Assembly: GCA_030141605.1 (NCBI GenBank)
Contig: JAQGDQ010000018.1
Location: forward strand, 782,501 to 844,500
DNA: 62,000 nucleotides
Direction: 5' to 3'
Source of the DNA: Tubiluchus corallicola
Taxonomy: Eukaryota; Priapulida; Priapulimorpha; Priapulimorphida; Tubiluchidae
The notes under the pieces were generated by a model that had not been told where the DNA came from, did no database searches, and saw nothing but the letters and a program-made list of their open reading frames with translations. Below, piece after piece: positions 1-14,984 of this stretch. Position 1 is the stretch's first letter. Every line of letters starts with the position of its first letter. The translations under genes and the position numbers were made by a program.

Positions 1-3000
1 AGATGAACAAAACTCCGGGTAACAAAAAAAAAAGAAAAAACTGGTTCAGGCTTCTTGACGTTTTACACTGCAGCTACTCACTAATTACATTGCATGTAAT
101 TAACATTTTCGCAGATTAATTAACATTAGCCACAGCACTGTTCGAGTGTAATTAATGTCATTAAGGAAATAATTTATCGCATGCTCGTACTATGGGGAGG
201 CAGAGGTAATCAGATGTAAAAATAAACGTGAGAATGGAGCTTATAGAGGTGTGGATGGCGTTTTTAGAAACCGATTTTTTATGCCAAAATATCAATTATC
301 CCTTTGTCTGTTTTACGTCCTAAACCAAATCTATAACAGACAACTCATGCAAACAATACTCAACCTACTCGTTTTAGCTAAGTGCCAATACGACAGACTT
401 TCGAACAGTATGACCCAAGCACGATCGACAATCTATAAGACCATTAAGTGTATTCCATCGTATTTAAGAAAAATGTCCAATTTGCGTCTAAGGTTGTTGA
501 TGTGCACTTGTACACCAAATAGCCCACCCACATTTGTCATTAATGTAAGTATAAGAATCCCCGCAATAACATATTCATTAAACAATATTTAATGATGGAT
601 TTTTATATTTAATGATTTTCTTGTCATTAAAAATTTGTGTAGGGTGTGAACTATGAAATAACACCTGTGTTCAAGCTTACTGAATAAATTTTGAAGCTGT
701 GGCTCTTGACATTTAATTAACAATGCGACACGTGTGTAATGTATAGTCTTCAAACTCCCGACTCGAGCTTAAAAAGCTGATTTGCCCATGTTTAACCCTG
801 CCACAGTAAGCTAAATGCAATCAGCGGGGCTACGTGTAGCTCAATTCCACGGAAATTTTATGCAATCGTAGCTTAAGTGCCTAGCAATCAAGTGACAATT
901 CACAAAGTGCAGTTACGGTAACGACGTTTTAAGAAAATTGATAGGACAAACACAATCAGCCAAAAACACAAATTCAATTGCCCAGAAACTGAAATTGCTT
1001 CCTTTGCCATGAGTGTCAGCGTTTACAAAAGTTTCGTTAAGTACTAACACGTAACAACAGAGACGGGCATCAATGTGGTAATTTGCCTTTCCCGTTGCCG
1101 CCTGGCCGACAGACAATTTATTCATGCGCTGTCGATTCAACTTTTGGCAAATTATAATGTCACTACGAATAAAGTACACCTGTATCCCGCATAGATGAAG
1201 TCGACAATAAAAGGCTCAAACAAATTCGCCATCCGATAAATTTGGTTAATTTCTTTGACTTTTGTAAACCTGTGACGCATTCTATTTGCTAATAAATAAA
1301 TAAAATAAACTTATGACTTCTATTCAAAAACCAGTAAATGTATATTTCACACAATATCAATTTGGTTTTGATGAACACATTACATCACACGCACGGGTAA
1401 AGAGGCATTGCTTTCAATCTCCCTAAGCTTGACGAATCAAGTAATTTTGTTTTATTGCTAACGCTATTGCAAAATAGTGCTCAATAGGTCGAAAAATCCC
1501 TCGCGAATCCTAACAAACATTTTATTAGACATGCCAAGCTGTACAAGTAAATGATGATAATGAGCAATTTTCAGAGTATAATAGTACAACAATTTCTAGT
1601 TACTTCAATAATTACTTCAATTTGCAAATCTTGAACTGGCAATGTGTGCGTGTGTGTGCGTGCATGCGTGTATGTGTGTATATACGGTGAACATATATTG
1701 CACACTGTGTTAAAAAATGCGGCGTGAACTGTTGCTGTTACACATATACGTATAATAAGTGGCAACAGCTCACACTCAGTATGCCATAGCAAAGTGATTA
1801 CAATACGTGCGTCGCCATCTATCAAAATTATTTTTAAAGCAACAGAAGCGAATCAATTCAATGCTGAAATGACTAGTCAAATAGTGAGTAATGTCGAGTG
1901 CACACTGTACTTGTAGTCGTACAAATAACACGCTAGTCGTGCACTGAAGGAAAGCTATATAGGCTTGATTATTAATGTAACCAACAACTAACGAGCACGG
2001 GGCTAGTATTCATTAGCATGTACAATCGTTGTGAGGCGCACTCGCTCAGGTAACTAACTACAGTTCCATGGCATTAGTTTTTAATCACCTTATCGACCCA
2101 GGTATTATTCAAAACAACCCGGCAGCCTCCCAGCGCTAATTACGCCATTCTGTCTCATTCACGAGGAGCATTCCCCAATCTTCTGGGGTAGCCAAGCAAG
2201 ACGTGCTACTAGAAATAAAGTCAGTAGCAGCAGCAACACTAGACTTACTTAGTAGACTAGAGAGATGTGACTGGCCTGTGCAGGTGAAATGGGGAAGGAC
2301 ACATTCCCTTGAAAACAGGTGAGTGGTACTTTAGTTTTGTGTGAAAGCATGGCGCGATAATAACACAGAGCAGTCACCCATAATAATGATACTACAGTAG
2401 CCATATGTTCTGTCCAAAAAGTGTATATTCAAAATATTTAAGATTAATTAAACTTAACGGATGCTGAACGCGTTTGTAGTGCTGTGGTATACGACTACAC
2501 TAACTGAAAATGAGTTTTCCTTCTATCCAGTTTTGTCAGATAATGAGATAAGTAATTTATCTTTCGTATAGCTGTTTATATTGGACGACAGATTTTGATC
2601 AACGCAGTCTTAATAAATGCCAAGCTTTCAAACTCACATTTCTTGGTATTCGTGTGTACACTGCCTAATGACATGTACTAATCAAGTTTTGATCACTGCT
2701 ACAATTTATGTACTTGATGCTGACAGGTTAGGTACACCGTTTCCTTGACTCTCTTCTCTCGATATATTCCGAAACTTTTTGACAAAGTTTAGATGTTCGT
2801 AAAGCTGAACAATTTTAAATGCTATAATTATGAAGAAAATGTAGATAACTTATGAGATTTGGAAAATTCTCGATTGCAGTAATGAAGCGTAAGTAATGTT
2901 TTAATTCTTTTAATTTGGCTTATATCCTGTAGTAAAGACTAAGGATTCCTACGATCCTCGCCGCAGGTGCTGGATTGCACTAACTAAGGTTATGGGTGAC

Positions 3001-6000
3001 ACTAATGTAGTGGGTGGCTCAGCTTAAACTTAAAGACACTGTGTGAGAGAACACCCAGAAAGATCTAACATGCACGTACTGTTGCAGCTTTAACCTTCTG
3101 TGAAGTAGCTTTGGATCATTCCCAGTCTATTAGAAGCTAGTTAAATAACTAATTAATTAAAATAGAAAAAAGATGTGTAAAGTGTCAATGACGGTACTAT
3201 TGGTCTGTTTTCGACTTTACAGGCACTCTTAGCTCTGCTTAAGAACTTTTGTTTATGTATGGACTTCTGTGCATCAGCGTACTCCTTTATATATTTGTTG
3301 CGTAGACGGAAAACATAATTTTGATAAATATAATATGCTGATTCAAAACTCTTACACTGACTAATTAATCCGCCCTGGCTTGATCCTCTGGGTATTGGCA
3401 CTACATTCTCTTTCGCCTAAACTCCGTAAGAACTACATTTTAGTATTTGGTGTCGCAGCCCATTCTGCCATAGTATAACACTGTATTCCAATCACTTCGT
3501 GCTCTTCGTCACACTAATCATTTATTCTCTTCCTACCTCGATAAATACACAGACATTTATTTTACTGTTGGCCTTATTAGAGTAGACATAATGAGGCTTT
3601 AGGGTACGAACTTAGTTTTTGTTTCGGTACGCAGTTATAGGAGTGCTTCCAAAAAATTGGCTTCATTTTTCAAGCACTGAAGTTACATGATAAGAGCTGA
3701 ATGACCAAAGCACGCGATATTGGTTCGATTCATCCATCGATAAATGTGGTTAGTGTGCCAGTGTTCAGACTATTCACTAAGGTGTTTGCAAAAAGGTCTT
3801 CCAGCTCAGAAAGTGCATATAAAGTTTTTCCATGTGTTTTACTCCGAGGACCTATTCGGGCACATTAAGGGAATGTACATTGTGAAGAGTGGAAGTCCTA
3901 CACTATTTGCTGGAACTAAATAAACACATCATCAACACCGACGAGCGATTACCGTTTGCAATTTATTCAACGCTGTTTGACCATCTACAACTTGTTCAAT
4001 AGACGACAGCAACACTTAAGCCTACTCAACCACGCGCACCACTCTCACAGATTTTCCTCGAAAAAAAAGAAATATAACTAAAAATCCATTTTCCCACCAA
4101 CAATTCGGCGACGCTGCCGTAATTATCGTTTCTCAATATACAGAACGTTGACGACAATTAGTGCAATTTGTGCGTAGTGATGTGCAATTTCTTGCGAGTG
4201 AACAGCGAGCATAAAACATAATTTGGTTCTAGGCGTTGGAAATGACGGCTCTTTAATGTCGCGAATGATATCAGACGAAAACAATTTAAGGCGCTATAAA
4301 TAAAAATCGCTGGCAGATAAAATTATGAAATTTTCAAACACGTCAATGCTGCGAAGGACAGTAGCTTAAATATTTCCGTAGGGTAGCATGTTACAACGCG
4401 TGTTATACAATGTGAACCGTACTTCACATTAATATTTAGTCAACCGTAAAAGGAGATATTACTCGTCTTTCTACAAACGAAACCCATGCTGCGTGCGCGC
4501 TAAGAACTAAATCAAGTGAGGGTGAAAACTGTAAATTAATTAAATAAATCCAACAAAATAAATTAAAAAGACACAATGTTTCAATACGCTGCTGTGCACT
4601 ATGTTTTCAGGAAAACAAAATGTTCTGTACGATTTTTATTAACTGTTCTTTTTGTTCTGTTAGTTTTGTTTAGTCAAACTCATTTTACATGTTTTGGTCA
4701 AAGCGATAAACTTCTTAGCTGATTTCATGCAGGATTTACAGAGAGAGAAATGATATCATTTTTTATGATATCTGTAGACCAAAACGAAAGATTCGGTTGA
4801 ACACATCTATCTTTGATAACTTAACTAAGCTTTGCAACGACACGTTTTCAATAAAGCACTGGGATTTATTCTTTGCGTTGTTCTACTATTGCATAACTGT
4901 GACCGTTTCCTTGAGCTTATGGAAGACGTTAGGGGATGAATGGGGTTCCAACGTCTAGGCTTATGAAGTGATTTATCCCCACTACAATTGTACTTGGCGC
5001 ATTCGAAAGCACTACACATCAACGGACAGACATTGTTTGAGCAGGTTTATTTGTAAAATCCAGAGTTCATCCTGAGATCTTAACAAGATAAATTTACGTT
5101 AAACTATCTTCCTTTTTATAAAATTTTTGTGCTTACTAGAGAGTTTTGGTGTATAACGCCGTTAAGGGCACTATTGCATATTTTCAGCCAGGTAGGCCTA
5201 AGTAATTGCTCACATGCACCTTTGAATCTACAAGTGAAATACTTTTACGACGTTAAACAAACTGTACTGGTCAGTCAAATTCAGTCACCCCAAACTGAAA
5301 TTTGCACACTCCGAACACGTTCCACCCAGTTCGATTCCATCACATTAAGGAAGGTTCATACAAAATCACACTATATCGCATGCACACAAAAGTTAATTAC
5401 GCGCGTGGAGCTAAAAAGCGTCTACACGGCTAGGCTAAATTATTAGCTCTCGCCTACGTGAGGAGGTAGAGAAAACTCCCGAGACTTAAAATAAACACTT
5501 TAACGATGCGATATTCGTGTAATGGACACTGAACTCTTGGGAATTAAAACTTTTACGCCGCAGCAAATGGCTTAGAGATAAAATATGTTCTTCATTTACA
5601 AAGTGCACTTTTCTCAAAAACTAACAAACAATATAAAACATAAGAATAAGACGCTAGGGCGTTATAATAGGACACTGCGCAATGTAGGCTCACGCTCAGC
5701 ATGGCATATACAATAATACACGTACTTACTAGATTTCAGAACACGGCGAAAATTAAATTGAAAAAGGGCACTAGATCACGTGCGTGTTCTAGACTTGGAA
5801 AATTTCTCAGAATCACAAGTCATGAAGTGCTTTAACGACACTAGATGCAAAAACTCTTTGTGTTAGGAGGTCTGGGCAGGCAGACACGTAGACTTTACTT
5901 GGTTTTCAAATCATTTTTCTTACTGATCGTGGATTTGCAGCTTTTCCTTACTAACGCAATATAGAAGCTGTACAAACGCGTTAATGGAGTTGATCTTCGC

Positions 6001-9000
6001 TAGTAAATGCAAAGATGTAAATGCAGTACTTACACAGTTATTACAAATCTTCAGCACTAGAATAAAAAATCATTTTTCGTCTTCAGTTTTATATGTTACC
6101 ACTTATTTTGAAACTAATAAATTTCACAAAACCACTACGAAGGTTAAAATAATAAGTAGTGTGACGTTAGAGTATAACGCCATAATTCTTTAAACAAGCT
6201 TGTTGGTAGCTGTATCATAGCATGTTGATAAAACAACGAATCTTTCTACCGGTGTTCAAAGCGTATTACCATGTTTTAAGGCAACCGGCACCTATTACTA
6301 TACTGGTTATATATATATAATGCGGTTTGTTGCTATGCTTGGCCGATTTCAGGGAATGGATTACAGGGACGGGTTTTGCCATCGTCCCAGTTAGTTCAGT
6401 AGATTACTTGCCAAATTTATTTCTATATCAAAATTTAGGGAATAATTCCGACCTAGTACATGGCAGCCGATGCTTCTGAGGTGTCTTACAGTAGACATCA
6501 TACCTAGTAAACATTGGCGAACAACAATAAAAGTATTTTACAATTCCAGATATCAATATGAAGTCAATAAATTAGACCCAATGAACCCAGACGCTATTTA
6601 TGTACGTACCCTCGCCAGTAATCTTATAAAATCTAGATGATATAGGGAACTTAATTAGGCTACTACTGCTTTGAGGATTTGAAGATTCCTAAGTGTATTT
6701 CTATTACTTTAGGGCCCGTGTGTCACATACAGAAGTACATGTAAGGTCAACATTCGATTCATGTAATTACCGTTTAGGTGTATGAATTATGAGAAATATG
6801 ATCTACCGAAGCTGTTAGCCGAAATCAATTCCCACATCATAGCAACTGCCAACCTCAATAAGTCAAGTCCATTATGAAAGTTTCATTAAGAGGGAACTGA
6901 ATAGCTGCTGAAGTGTTGCTTATAGTTAGCCGAACACAATATTTACTATAAATGGGTCGAATACGCCGATAGAATAAGAAAATCTTGGAATAACGGAGTT
7001 AGCAAATGCTTTTAGTGCAACGATTGTATTGCAATGTCAGGTTCCAGTTACGCGTCAGTCATAAATACTTCCACGTTATTGGAGAAACTAGGAAGTCGCT
7101 AACTTTTAACTGCTTTTTTATAGTATTTCATACTAATTTCTAATGTACATGCAGCAGATAATGTGTGCGTGTTATCTGAAAATCTTTTTAGACTACCATC
7201 CTCACAGCACGCGGTGAAGTGTCAAAAACAAAGTATTATAATGAATGACACTCTGAAGTGCACTGTAAAAGTGCGAGTATTAAAGGTAGTTCAATAATAT
7301 CTGTTTAACATTTGATCGAATTCTAACACCAGAATGTGTTCCAAAAGGGACACATAACGCCTTCTTCCAACAACACAGCAATATAAAAAATTAGTATTGA
7401 TTTTGTCCAGCGACAAATTTAACTGGGCAAAACGAAAACGCCAAATTTGAGAATAATGCAAAAATTAATAGCGAAAAATAAGTTTTCTATTCATTACTTA
7501 GTTTAGAGCTATTCTTTTATCTTAGGTAACAGCTAACTTCTGTAGTAAAAGAAATGGTTAATGCCAGGATATTCAAGCCAGTGCAAGCCGTCCTTTCATT
7601 TCACCTGTCTTCAGCTTTAAGAACTAAGATATCACGGTGATCACTAATTTCTGAAAATTAACATGTCAGTTCTGGTGTATGATGGTGACAATTCTCCCAA
7701 ATTCAGTTGCATTTTGATTGTGGGCCTCTAAGGTAAATAAAATTTTGTCTTCTCCAGAAACTGTTACATTAGATTTCCTATTCTTAAAATTAATGTTATG
7801 GAAGTTTTAACTGTTTTAAGTAATTCACATTTTAATGTATAATTACGTCTTAAAATGGTGTTTTACTGTATATGTCACAAAGGTTTTTAATTAATTTAAT
7901 ACTTAAACACTTCTGCAAATTGATTTTTGCTTTTATGTGTAACAGTGTTTTACAATTTATCTAAATTAATATTTTTGTCTAATTCTGTTTAATTTTTGCT
8001 TTTATTGTGGTTAATTTTGCAAAATCTCTGATCTGTCTAATTTAGTACTTTCATCTAATTATATTAAGGCATATGTCAAAATTTATAATGCATTTTATAT
8101 AATTTGTCTGATTCACCATTTTTGTCAATTTGTTAACTTTTGGCTAATTTTAAGGTATTGTGTTCTATTTTATATTTTAACAACTGTTAACATGCCATGG
8201 ACCATTACGGAAATATTGTGCATATAATTTGCAAAACAAAAATTTTATTCTATCAATTTTGTCAAACATTCGATTAGTTTCCTTTCAACTGGATACGTCA
8301 AGCTTTGTGAGTGTGACCCGCTTGGACAATACAAAATGCACTTTTCAGCATTGACTTTTGACTTTCTAATTTCAACTCAAGCAATGTTCTAGATCTACAG
8401 TACGTCATGGAAACCATTCTGCTACACTGGAGTTGTTTTTGATCATCAATTTGATGTCATTGCGTTGGTTGTCATGCAACAGCTTTGTCGGGCAAATGAC
8501 GTTTTTTAAATATAGCAAGTTACATTCTTGAATCACTTTATCACATTTGAATATCATTTGTTAATTCATTTTCCAGATATAATGTTTGTGGAATGGTGCT
8601 GAGTTCGTATGAGTTCACAGGCGTCTACCCCCTATTCAAATACATTGACGTGAATAACTGTTTAGTGTTTCAGTCAATGCTATCCTTTTGACTTTTTTGC
8701 ACATACCCTAAAGCAAATAATGGCAGTCTTGTAAAAAAAAGCACGTCATACATTCTGCACTATGCTTTTAAACCTGATATTGCAAATATTTAGCCATCAA
8801 GCTGCATTACAAGTATGTTGCAAGGTTAAGATTTGCAGATTAGTCACCCAATAGAAAGTCTTTCTTTTCGTCCACAGAGATCAGAACCTTTGATGATGCT
8901 GATCATGGCATTGTTCAAGAGCTAAACGACTCAATAACAAATCCGGTTCAAGGCTGGTCACATGCAAAAACGGAATTTTTTTGGTGTTAAGTAAATATTA

Positions 9001-11297
9001 AAAACCATGATTGAGAGAGCCACAGAGCAACACAAACACGGAAAGCAATCAAGAGGCTACGACATTTGACCAGAAAGGCATCATTGATTTTGGAGCACTG
9101 CCGAAATGTGAAATATTTTATTTTGCAAACATGCCAAGAGATGCACGCGTTAACAATAGGATGAATCAGGAGTGAGGACGCCAGGATGTACAGCGGTTAA
9201 AAACGCTTGACAGAAAGGGAAGAGGCTAACAATGCCATAGTAAAGAGCTGTGTAATTAAATGGTACAATGTCCTGTCTAGTATATCGTTAATGTGCACAG
9301 GAAGTCATTAGTTTTGGCACACAACTCAATCTGTATCAGCATCAAGCGTGTGTCACGACATAAAAGTGAGCAGAAACACAGCTTTTGCCACAATGCAGGA
9401 CACCTTAATAATGGGACTTGAAAAAATGCAGTTTTTAAATTTGGCAAGAAAGATACAGAAATTGACAAGTGGAAGTATTTTTATTACTTCAAGAAAACAG
9501 AAAAAATTCCAGTTTACGCAAGTAGCCCATTGTTAAGGATTTAAACTTCAGTTTGCAAATGGTCATTACGGTTTTCCTTTTCTAACTGGCTTACTTACTT
9601 ATGCGTCTATTCATTTTATAGTTTACAAATGGATGAATTGGAAAGTCATACACGCCTGTAAGTGAATAAAAATGTACAGGACAAATTCGTTTCCACATAA
9701 AGCCAAAACTGTACTAGTTTGCTGCTTAAGCATTCAAATGCTTGATTACCTTTTTATTAGATTACCTTAACTATATCAGGTATTTAATAATTAAAACCAA
9801 AGCAAGGTAAGAACAAAATGCGAGAATAGGCGTCGGAATCTAATCAATTATTTGCTAAGCAAAGAATAAGATAATAAAGTTAATGAGGCCGTTAAATGAA
9901 AAAAACTGCTGGTTCTACGCTCGGCGTTCTAGTTGGTTTCACCCAAATAAGAAAATAATATTATACGGACTTGAGTTGCATTTACGTTAAATATTAACGC
10001 GCACACTTGTACGGGCAGAGTGAATGAATTATATATGGGTATTTAATGGTAAGCTTCAGCGCGCCTATGGATTATTACATGCGCAGTGGCTACAGAGTGT
10101 CGGTAGGTTGGAATCAATCTTCAAGCACAAGCTGTATTGATTGTAAATGCTCAACTACACATGTGGAAGCTAGCATTATCGCCAACGAAGCCCAGCTGTA
10201 CACCCGTGTTACCTATCTGTGTAAATAAATAGCTTCACATGTTTGTTTACCTGTCCCGTGCAGCGCAGGTGTGCTGAGATAACTTTCGTTACGGTTTGTA
10301 TTCTAGTTTTTCTAAGCGCGCAGAGAATAAAGGTAAGGAAATAGAAGATACAAGACCTCTTAAAGTTTCGATGTGTGAACAGAGCTTATTGGTGATACTG
10401 AAGCTACCAATCCGGCGACTATCACCGAGTTTAAAATATAGCAAACTGTCTCAAGACGTTTTTGAGCCACAAATAAACTTTGTTTTCAAATGAGAAACAG
10501 AAGACAAGTGACAATAAAGTTTATTTTTAACTGAGATACGTCGTACCAAAGTTCTTTATTCGCTCGTTAAAATAATGTCAAAAATAATGCCATAACAAGG
10601 TACTTGCATTATTTGTATACCAACTAGAATGTTTTAGTTAAAATGCCTACACAGTATGTTTCGGCAAATATCTTTTATTTTGTTTTTTAATTGCTACTTT
10701 TACTACTAGATTATAGTTAAAACAGTGATCTTTTGAAAAGAACTGACTGGCTAAAATTTGCCTGTTTACGATGAGGTAAAATTATGCATTTTTTACTTTT
10801 AAGTCGTGTTATATTGTTAGCATTCGGGTATGATCGTGTCTACAGGATCTGCTACACTCTTGTACTGCGTTGTAGAACTGCAACTAACTGTATCTTTGCA
10901 AACTGGTTTTTAAGATTTTACAAAGAGAAACTTGACTTTCAAGACGTAATCTTACTTCAAATAGAAACCTAAAATTTAAACTTTTGGTATAAGGTATGTT
11001 TATGGGTCACCAATACACTGTTTGATCTTGCGTAGACGCTTTCCACCGATTAATTATGATTAAATCGTGTACATAATCTTTTTCTTCCACAGGTGATTAG
11101 TTATTTGGTACAGCTGGACAGACTCAATCACCGCATGTTTCGTTCAATATAACAGCGTGGAATAAATACAGTTACGAGGCTGAATCACATATAATCCACA
11201 TTAGATCTACTGCACCCAGACTGTATTGTGCAAGGCAGCAGAGTGCTTAGGCGCACATAAATCTTAGCTGACTGCTAAAATAAGTCACGTTGTCAGA
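1..11297. other. Long gene-free stretch, AT-rich
   Basis: I see no convincing exon or RNA gene here. Open frames are short and resemble no family I know. Visible items are a TG-rich microsatellite near 1645-1685, a short hairpin at 4752-4771 (arms GATATCAT/ATGATATC) and a (TA)n tract near 6310. A T-rich, strand-asymmetric block lies at about 7740-8240. A stretch at about 8880-9540 looks like decayed coding sequence (several short open frames interrupted by stops) but I cannot assign it. If PAN2 continues to the left, this may be intron. Confidence 0.5.
1645..1685. repeat. (TG)n-rich microsatellite
   Basis: An imperfect TG/TGCG dinucleotide run with interspersed CATG, ending in TATATA. Confidence 0.8.
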
Positions 11298-12098
11298 ATG
11301 GGAGTTCACAGTGAAAACGTGTGTGAGGTGTGCAGTGCAGGCTTTCAGAAGACCATAGATTTGAAGCTGCACATGAGCTCACACGCTGTGCAAAACTTTT
11401 ACAAGTGTGACATGTGCAGTGCAAACTTCCAGGAAGCCACAGATCTGAAGGTGCATATGAGGTCACATGCTGTCACAAAACTCCACAAGTGTGACATGTG
11501 TAACTCGGTATTTAACCGTCCCAGTAGTTTGCTAAATCACATTCGGACTCACACGGGAGAGAAGCCATTTAAATGTGAGAATTGTGAAAAAGCATTCACT
11601 GTTTCTTCTGACTTAATTCGCCACATGAGGTCTCACACGCGAATAAAACCTCACAAGTGCAAGCTGTGTTATGCTGCATTTAGTCGAGCTGACCATCTTA
11701 CCGAACACATTCGCACACACACTGGATCAAAGCCTTACAAGTGTGAACTGTGTGCCGCTACATTCGGAAGAAAAGGCCATTTAAAACGTCACAAAAAAAC
11801 TCATACGGGTGAACGACCAAATAAGTGTGATCAGTGTGATGCTACATTTACTGCGTCGTATGCACTCAAGCGTCACAAACAAACACATTCTTATGATAAA
11901 CCTTATAAGTGTGATTTATGCCCAAGTGCATTTGCTCTACCCAGCTACCTAAATGCCCACCTGAAAACCCACACTGAAAAAACTGAAGTTTATGAATGCG
12001 ACCTCTGTGACACTGGATTTACTCATTCAAGCTTTTGCTTACTAACTAGAGATTTAACACAGGATGTCAACTTTCCTAGTTTAATGCTAGGTATCTAG
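11298..12098 (+). CDS. C2H2 zinc-finger protein, 266 aa, single exon
   Basis: Probably a nuclear DNA-binding protein. The translation has eight complete C2H2 fingers in tandem (CxxC...HxxxH), beginning about residues 9, 38, 66, 94, 122, 150, 178 and 206. Several are joined by the classical TGEKP-type linker (TGEKPF, TGSKPY, TGERPN), typical of DNA-binding poly-zinc-finger factors. A ninth finger starts (CDLCDTGF) but loses its histidines and runs into an unrelated tail ending MLGI. The ATG has a good context (A at -3, G at +4) and an in-frame stop lies about 30 bases upstream, so the ORF can be intronless. It could also be the last exon of a longer gene. There is no KRAB, BTB or SCAN domain in the frame. 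An AATAAA occurs at 12879-12884. The individual factor is not identifiable from sequence alone. Confidence 0.85.
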   Translation: MGVHSENVCEVCSAGFQKTIDLKLHMSSHAVQNFYKCDMCSANFQEATDLKVHMRSHAVTKLHKCDMCNSVFNRPSSLLNHIRTHTGEKPFKCENCEKAFTVSSDLIRHMRSHTRIKPHKCKLCYAAFSRADHLTEHIRTHTGSKPYKCELCAATFGRKGHLKRHKKTHTGERPNKCDQCDATFTASYALKRHKQTHSYDKPYKCDLCPSAFALPSYLNAHLKTHTEKTEVYECDLCDTGFTHSSFCLLTRDLTQDVNFPSLMLGI

Positions 12099-14984
12099 AA
12101 CTACAGCTAGTCTAAAGGCACCAATGTTAGCATATTTAATACCAATATATATATATATATTGACTTTAAGATTCTGACATAAGCAAAGAAATTGAGATAG
12201 CTATTACAGTAATGAATTATGTTTTGATACATCAGCACTTTTCGTTTGTCTTGAATCCGCTAAGCACGTACCTTGCAGCTAGTCAGGCTAAGAGAGGTGA
12301 TAAACAAGATTATTGGATTTTCATTGTCAGAGTGCAATTGATGATGTAATTTGGGACCTGGTAAATGAATGCAATCCGCAAATTAGAGCAGTCAGACAGT
12401 TTGGCTGATGAGATTTTGATAGGTATTTTACTGACAACTGTACCATGTGTAAAACCAAATCAATGTTTTTTACAAGAATTTAACTTGTAACTCGCTAGAT
12501 ATTAATACGAATATGAAAACAAAGTGTCCTCCTAATTAACATCACAGATACAAAGTTAGAAAGTTTTTAAACTGACGTTTACTTAGTACATTTAACAGCT
12601 ATGCAGAAAAAAATTGGTGACTGATTGATTGAGTGGGCAAAAGCAGCAATGATTGAAATTTGGAACAAAAGGGCATTTTAGCTTCGTTACTTTTTTAATA
12701 AGCATATACAAGTGTAAATATGTGCTACAGTTAGTAACGAACCTTCTATCATCTGAAGAATGTTACAAATTACTATTGAATTTTGTCCTTGTTCAGTCGT
12801 TCAACTGTGCAATTGTGTAATACGTTAAGTAGAGATATATTGGCAATTGTAATTATAATGAAAATGCAAAAATTAAACAATAAAATTGTTTGACAGTTTA
12901 CTGCTCTGCCTTAAAAAGTGCTTTTACAATATTACTGTAAACAAAATAAGAACTAAATGGAACGCTAGCTAACTAATTTACAACAAGCAAACAGTAAAAA
13001 TGACCAACTCTGTCTTGATCAACGGTTGTCCTTTGCTGATGTTCATTTACTACATTATTTATTGCTATAAGCTTAAATCTAAGCTGGCACGTTGCTAAGA
13101 CTTAGTTGGTAAGCAATTGATTAGTTGTAGACTACATCCGCTTATAAGTGAACATTTTCTAAGCAAAGACATTTTCCACGAGATACTTTATCTTCTCCAG
13201 TATTCAGTTCTACTCATAGCGATTAATAAATTGTGGTAATTTCTGTTTTGCTTGCAAGAAATTCATACGGCAAGCAGAGGAAGAATAAATTTATTAAAAT
13301 TATTTCAAATATTAATTTCACCATTAAAAGTCAATGAGACTTGTATAAAATCAAGGTAAATTCTTCGTAACAAGAATCTTCAAATGGAATTTTTTCAAAA
13401 ATTGAAACAGAATGCAGCATAAAAGCACTTTGCCAATGAAAATTACTGAGCAGAGTCCTAAGTCTTTTAGATTAAATGAAAGAGCATTTACTTTAATGCA
13501 ATAAAGTGATCATGTGATAGTTAAGGTAACATTTTTAAGCAATCTACTCTATAATTATAGCTCAATGAATATTTTCTTTAGTTTTAAAAGCGATAACTAG
13601 CAAAGATGATGAATATTGAAATTTACTAACACCAAAGGTTTAAACTTTAAAACTTTTAATAAACTCAGTCTATAGAAGTCCTTTAGAAAATTATTATGAA
13701 TCTTTGACGTCACAGAATTTTTGAAATAGCAATATTTCTTTAATGGTTAATCATTACTATGTAATCATAAAATTATTGGGATAAATTCTGATCATTTTAC
13801 AGACTTCGCTGCCAAAATAAAATCTAACAAGTATAATCTATTCAACTCAGCTAAGACGTCCGTCTAAAATAATATTATCAAATCCGATTATTTATTTCGT
13901 ATTTGTATAACTGATCTGATTTCGAGATATGTCGCAATCCTTCCCAATATAAACAAGAAAGCAGCAGCCAATTCATGCCTGTTTATCATTCAAATTAATT
14001 CTAGAGAGCTTGCCAGTGCACAATGTTCAAACATGGTGAAATGATTGCCAGCCAGAATTATCTAGCAAGCGCATTCTGAAGTTTGAAGAATAGCAAGAAA
14101 ATTATACTAGGTAAGAATAACAAATTCATGAAGGAAACAGCAACTACGATTGCAGTTTCAAAGTGTATATCCGGATTATGAGAACCACATTAAAAGAAAA
14201 AACCAACCCTTTAATAACATTCATTGTGTGTATTTTAATATATACTTAAAATTATACTCTCATAGAATGCCTTGCTTAAAAATGCAAAAAAATTAAACTA
14301 CTCGTATCTCCTGCCAAACGACCCTTGCTACAGGCATATTTGAAAAAAGTAACGCAAGCTGATGGACAGCATGAAGGTACGAGTAACAAAGCTAAGGCAA
14401 TTCATTCAGAAATTCTGCTATTCTAGCTAATTAAATTTCTGCGTCTAACTGTGTTTATGTAAAAATTAATTATCTGGTCAATTTGCAATAATTTTACAAT
14501 GCTTACGTAAGTTCAGTCCACAAGTTATTTCAAAGTACTACACTATATCATTACAGATAAGCATGGAACTCTGGAGGCTGCAGTCATATAAAAGTTGCCG
14601 GGCTGTTTGCTTAGCTTATAGAATCTGGACGGTTTACTTAACTTAAAGACTTCAATTTTAGCTTGTTAAAATAATTATTCTGTGACGGGGTTAACTAGCC
14701 GAATTGGAGATTATTATATTATCATTGGTAAATGGCTTTCGTCATATAGTGGGCAACATGGGATTCATCAAAAAGCAAAACATAGCATTAATAATATCTG
14801 GTTTAATGTTTTGGACTATTTGTAAATGAAAATAATTCCAACTGCGAAAGAAGATTGCTGAAACACCTGACGGGATAAGCGTTTTACTTTACATTGCACA
14901 TTAACCAGATTACGTCATTTAAGCTTGAAGTGATCGTGACTTTAAATTCGTTTTACTAAATACGCGAGGTGCTTATCACAATCT
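12099..14984. other. Non-coding stretch after the zinc-finger ORF
   Basis: I see no exon. The first ~790 bases may be 3' UTR up to the AATAAA at 12879-12884. A (TA)n tract sits near 12147-12160. The rest is unstructured AT-rich DNA. Confidence 0.45.

Noticed and set aside
3721-3740. GGTTCGATTCATCC considered as a tRNA T-arm (B box)
   Set aside because: No matching A box, anticodon arm or acceptor stem at the right distances.
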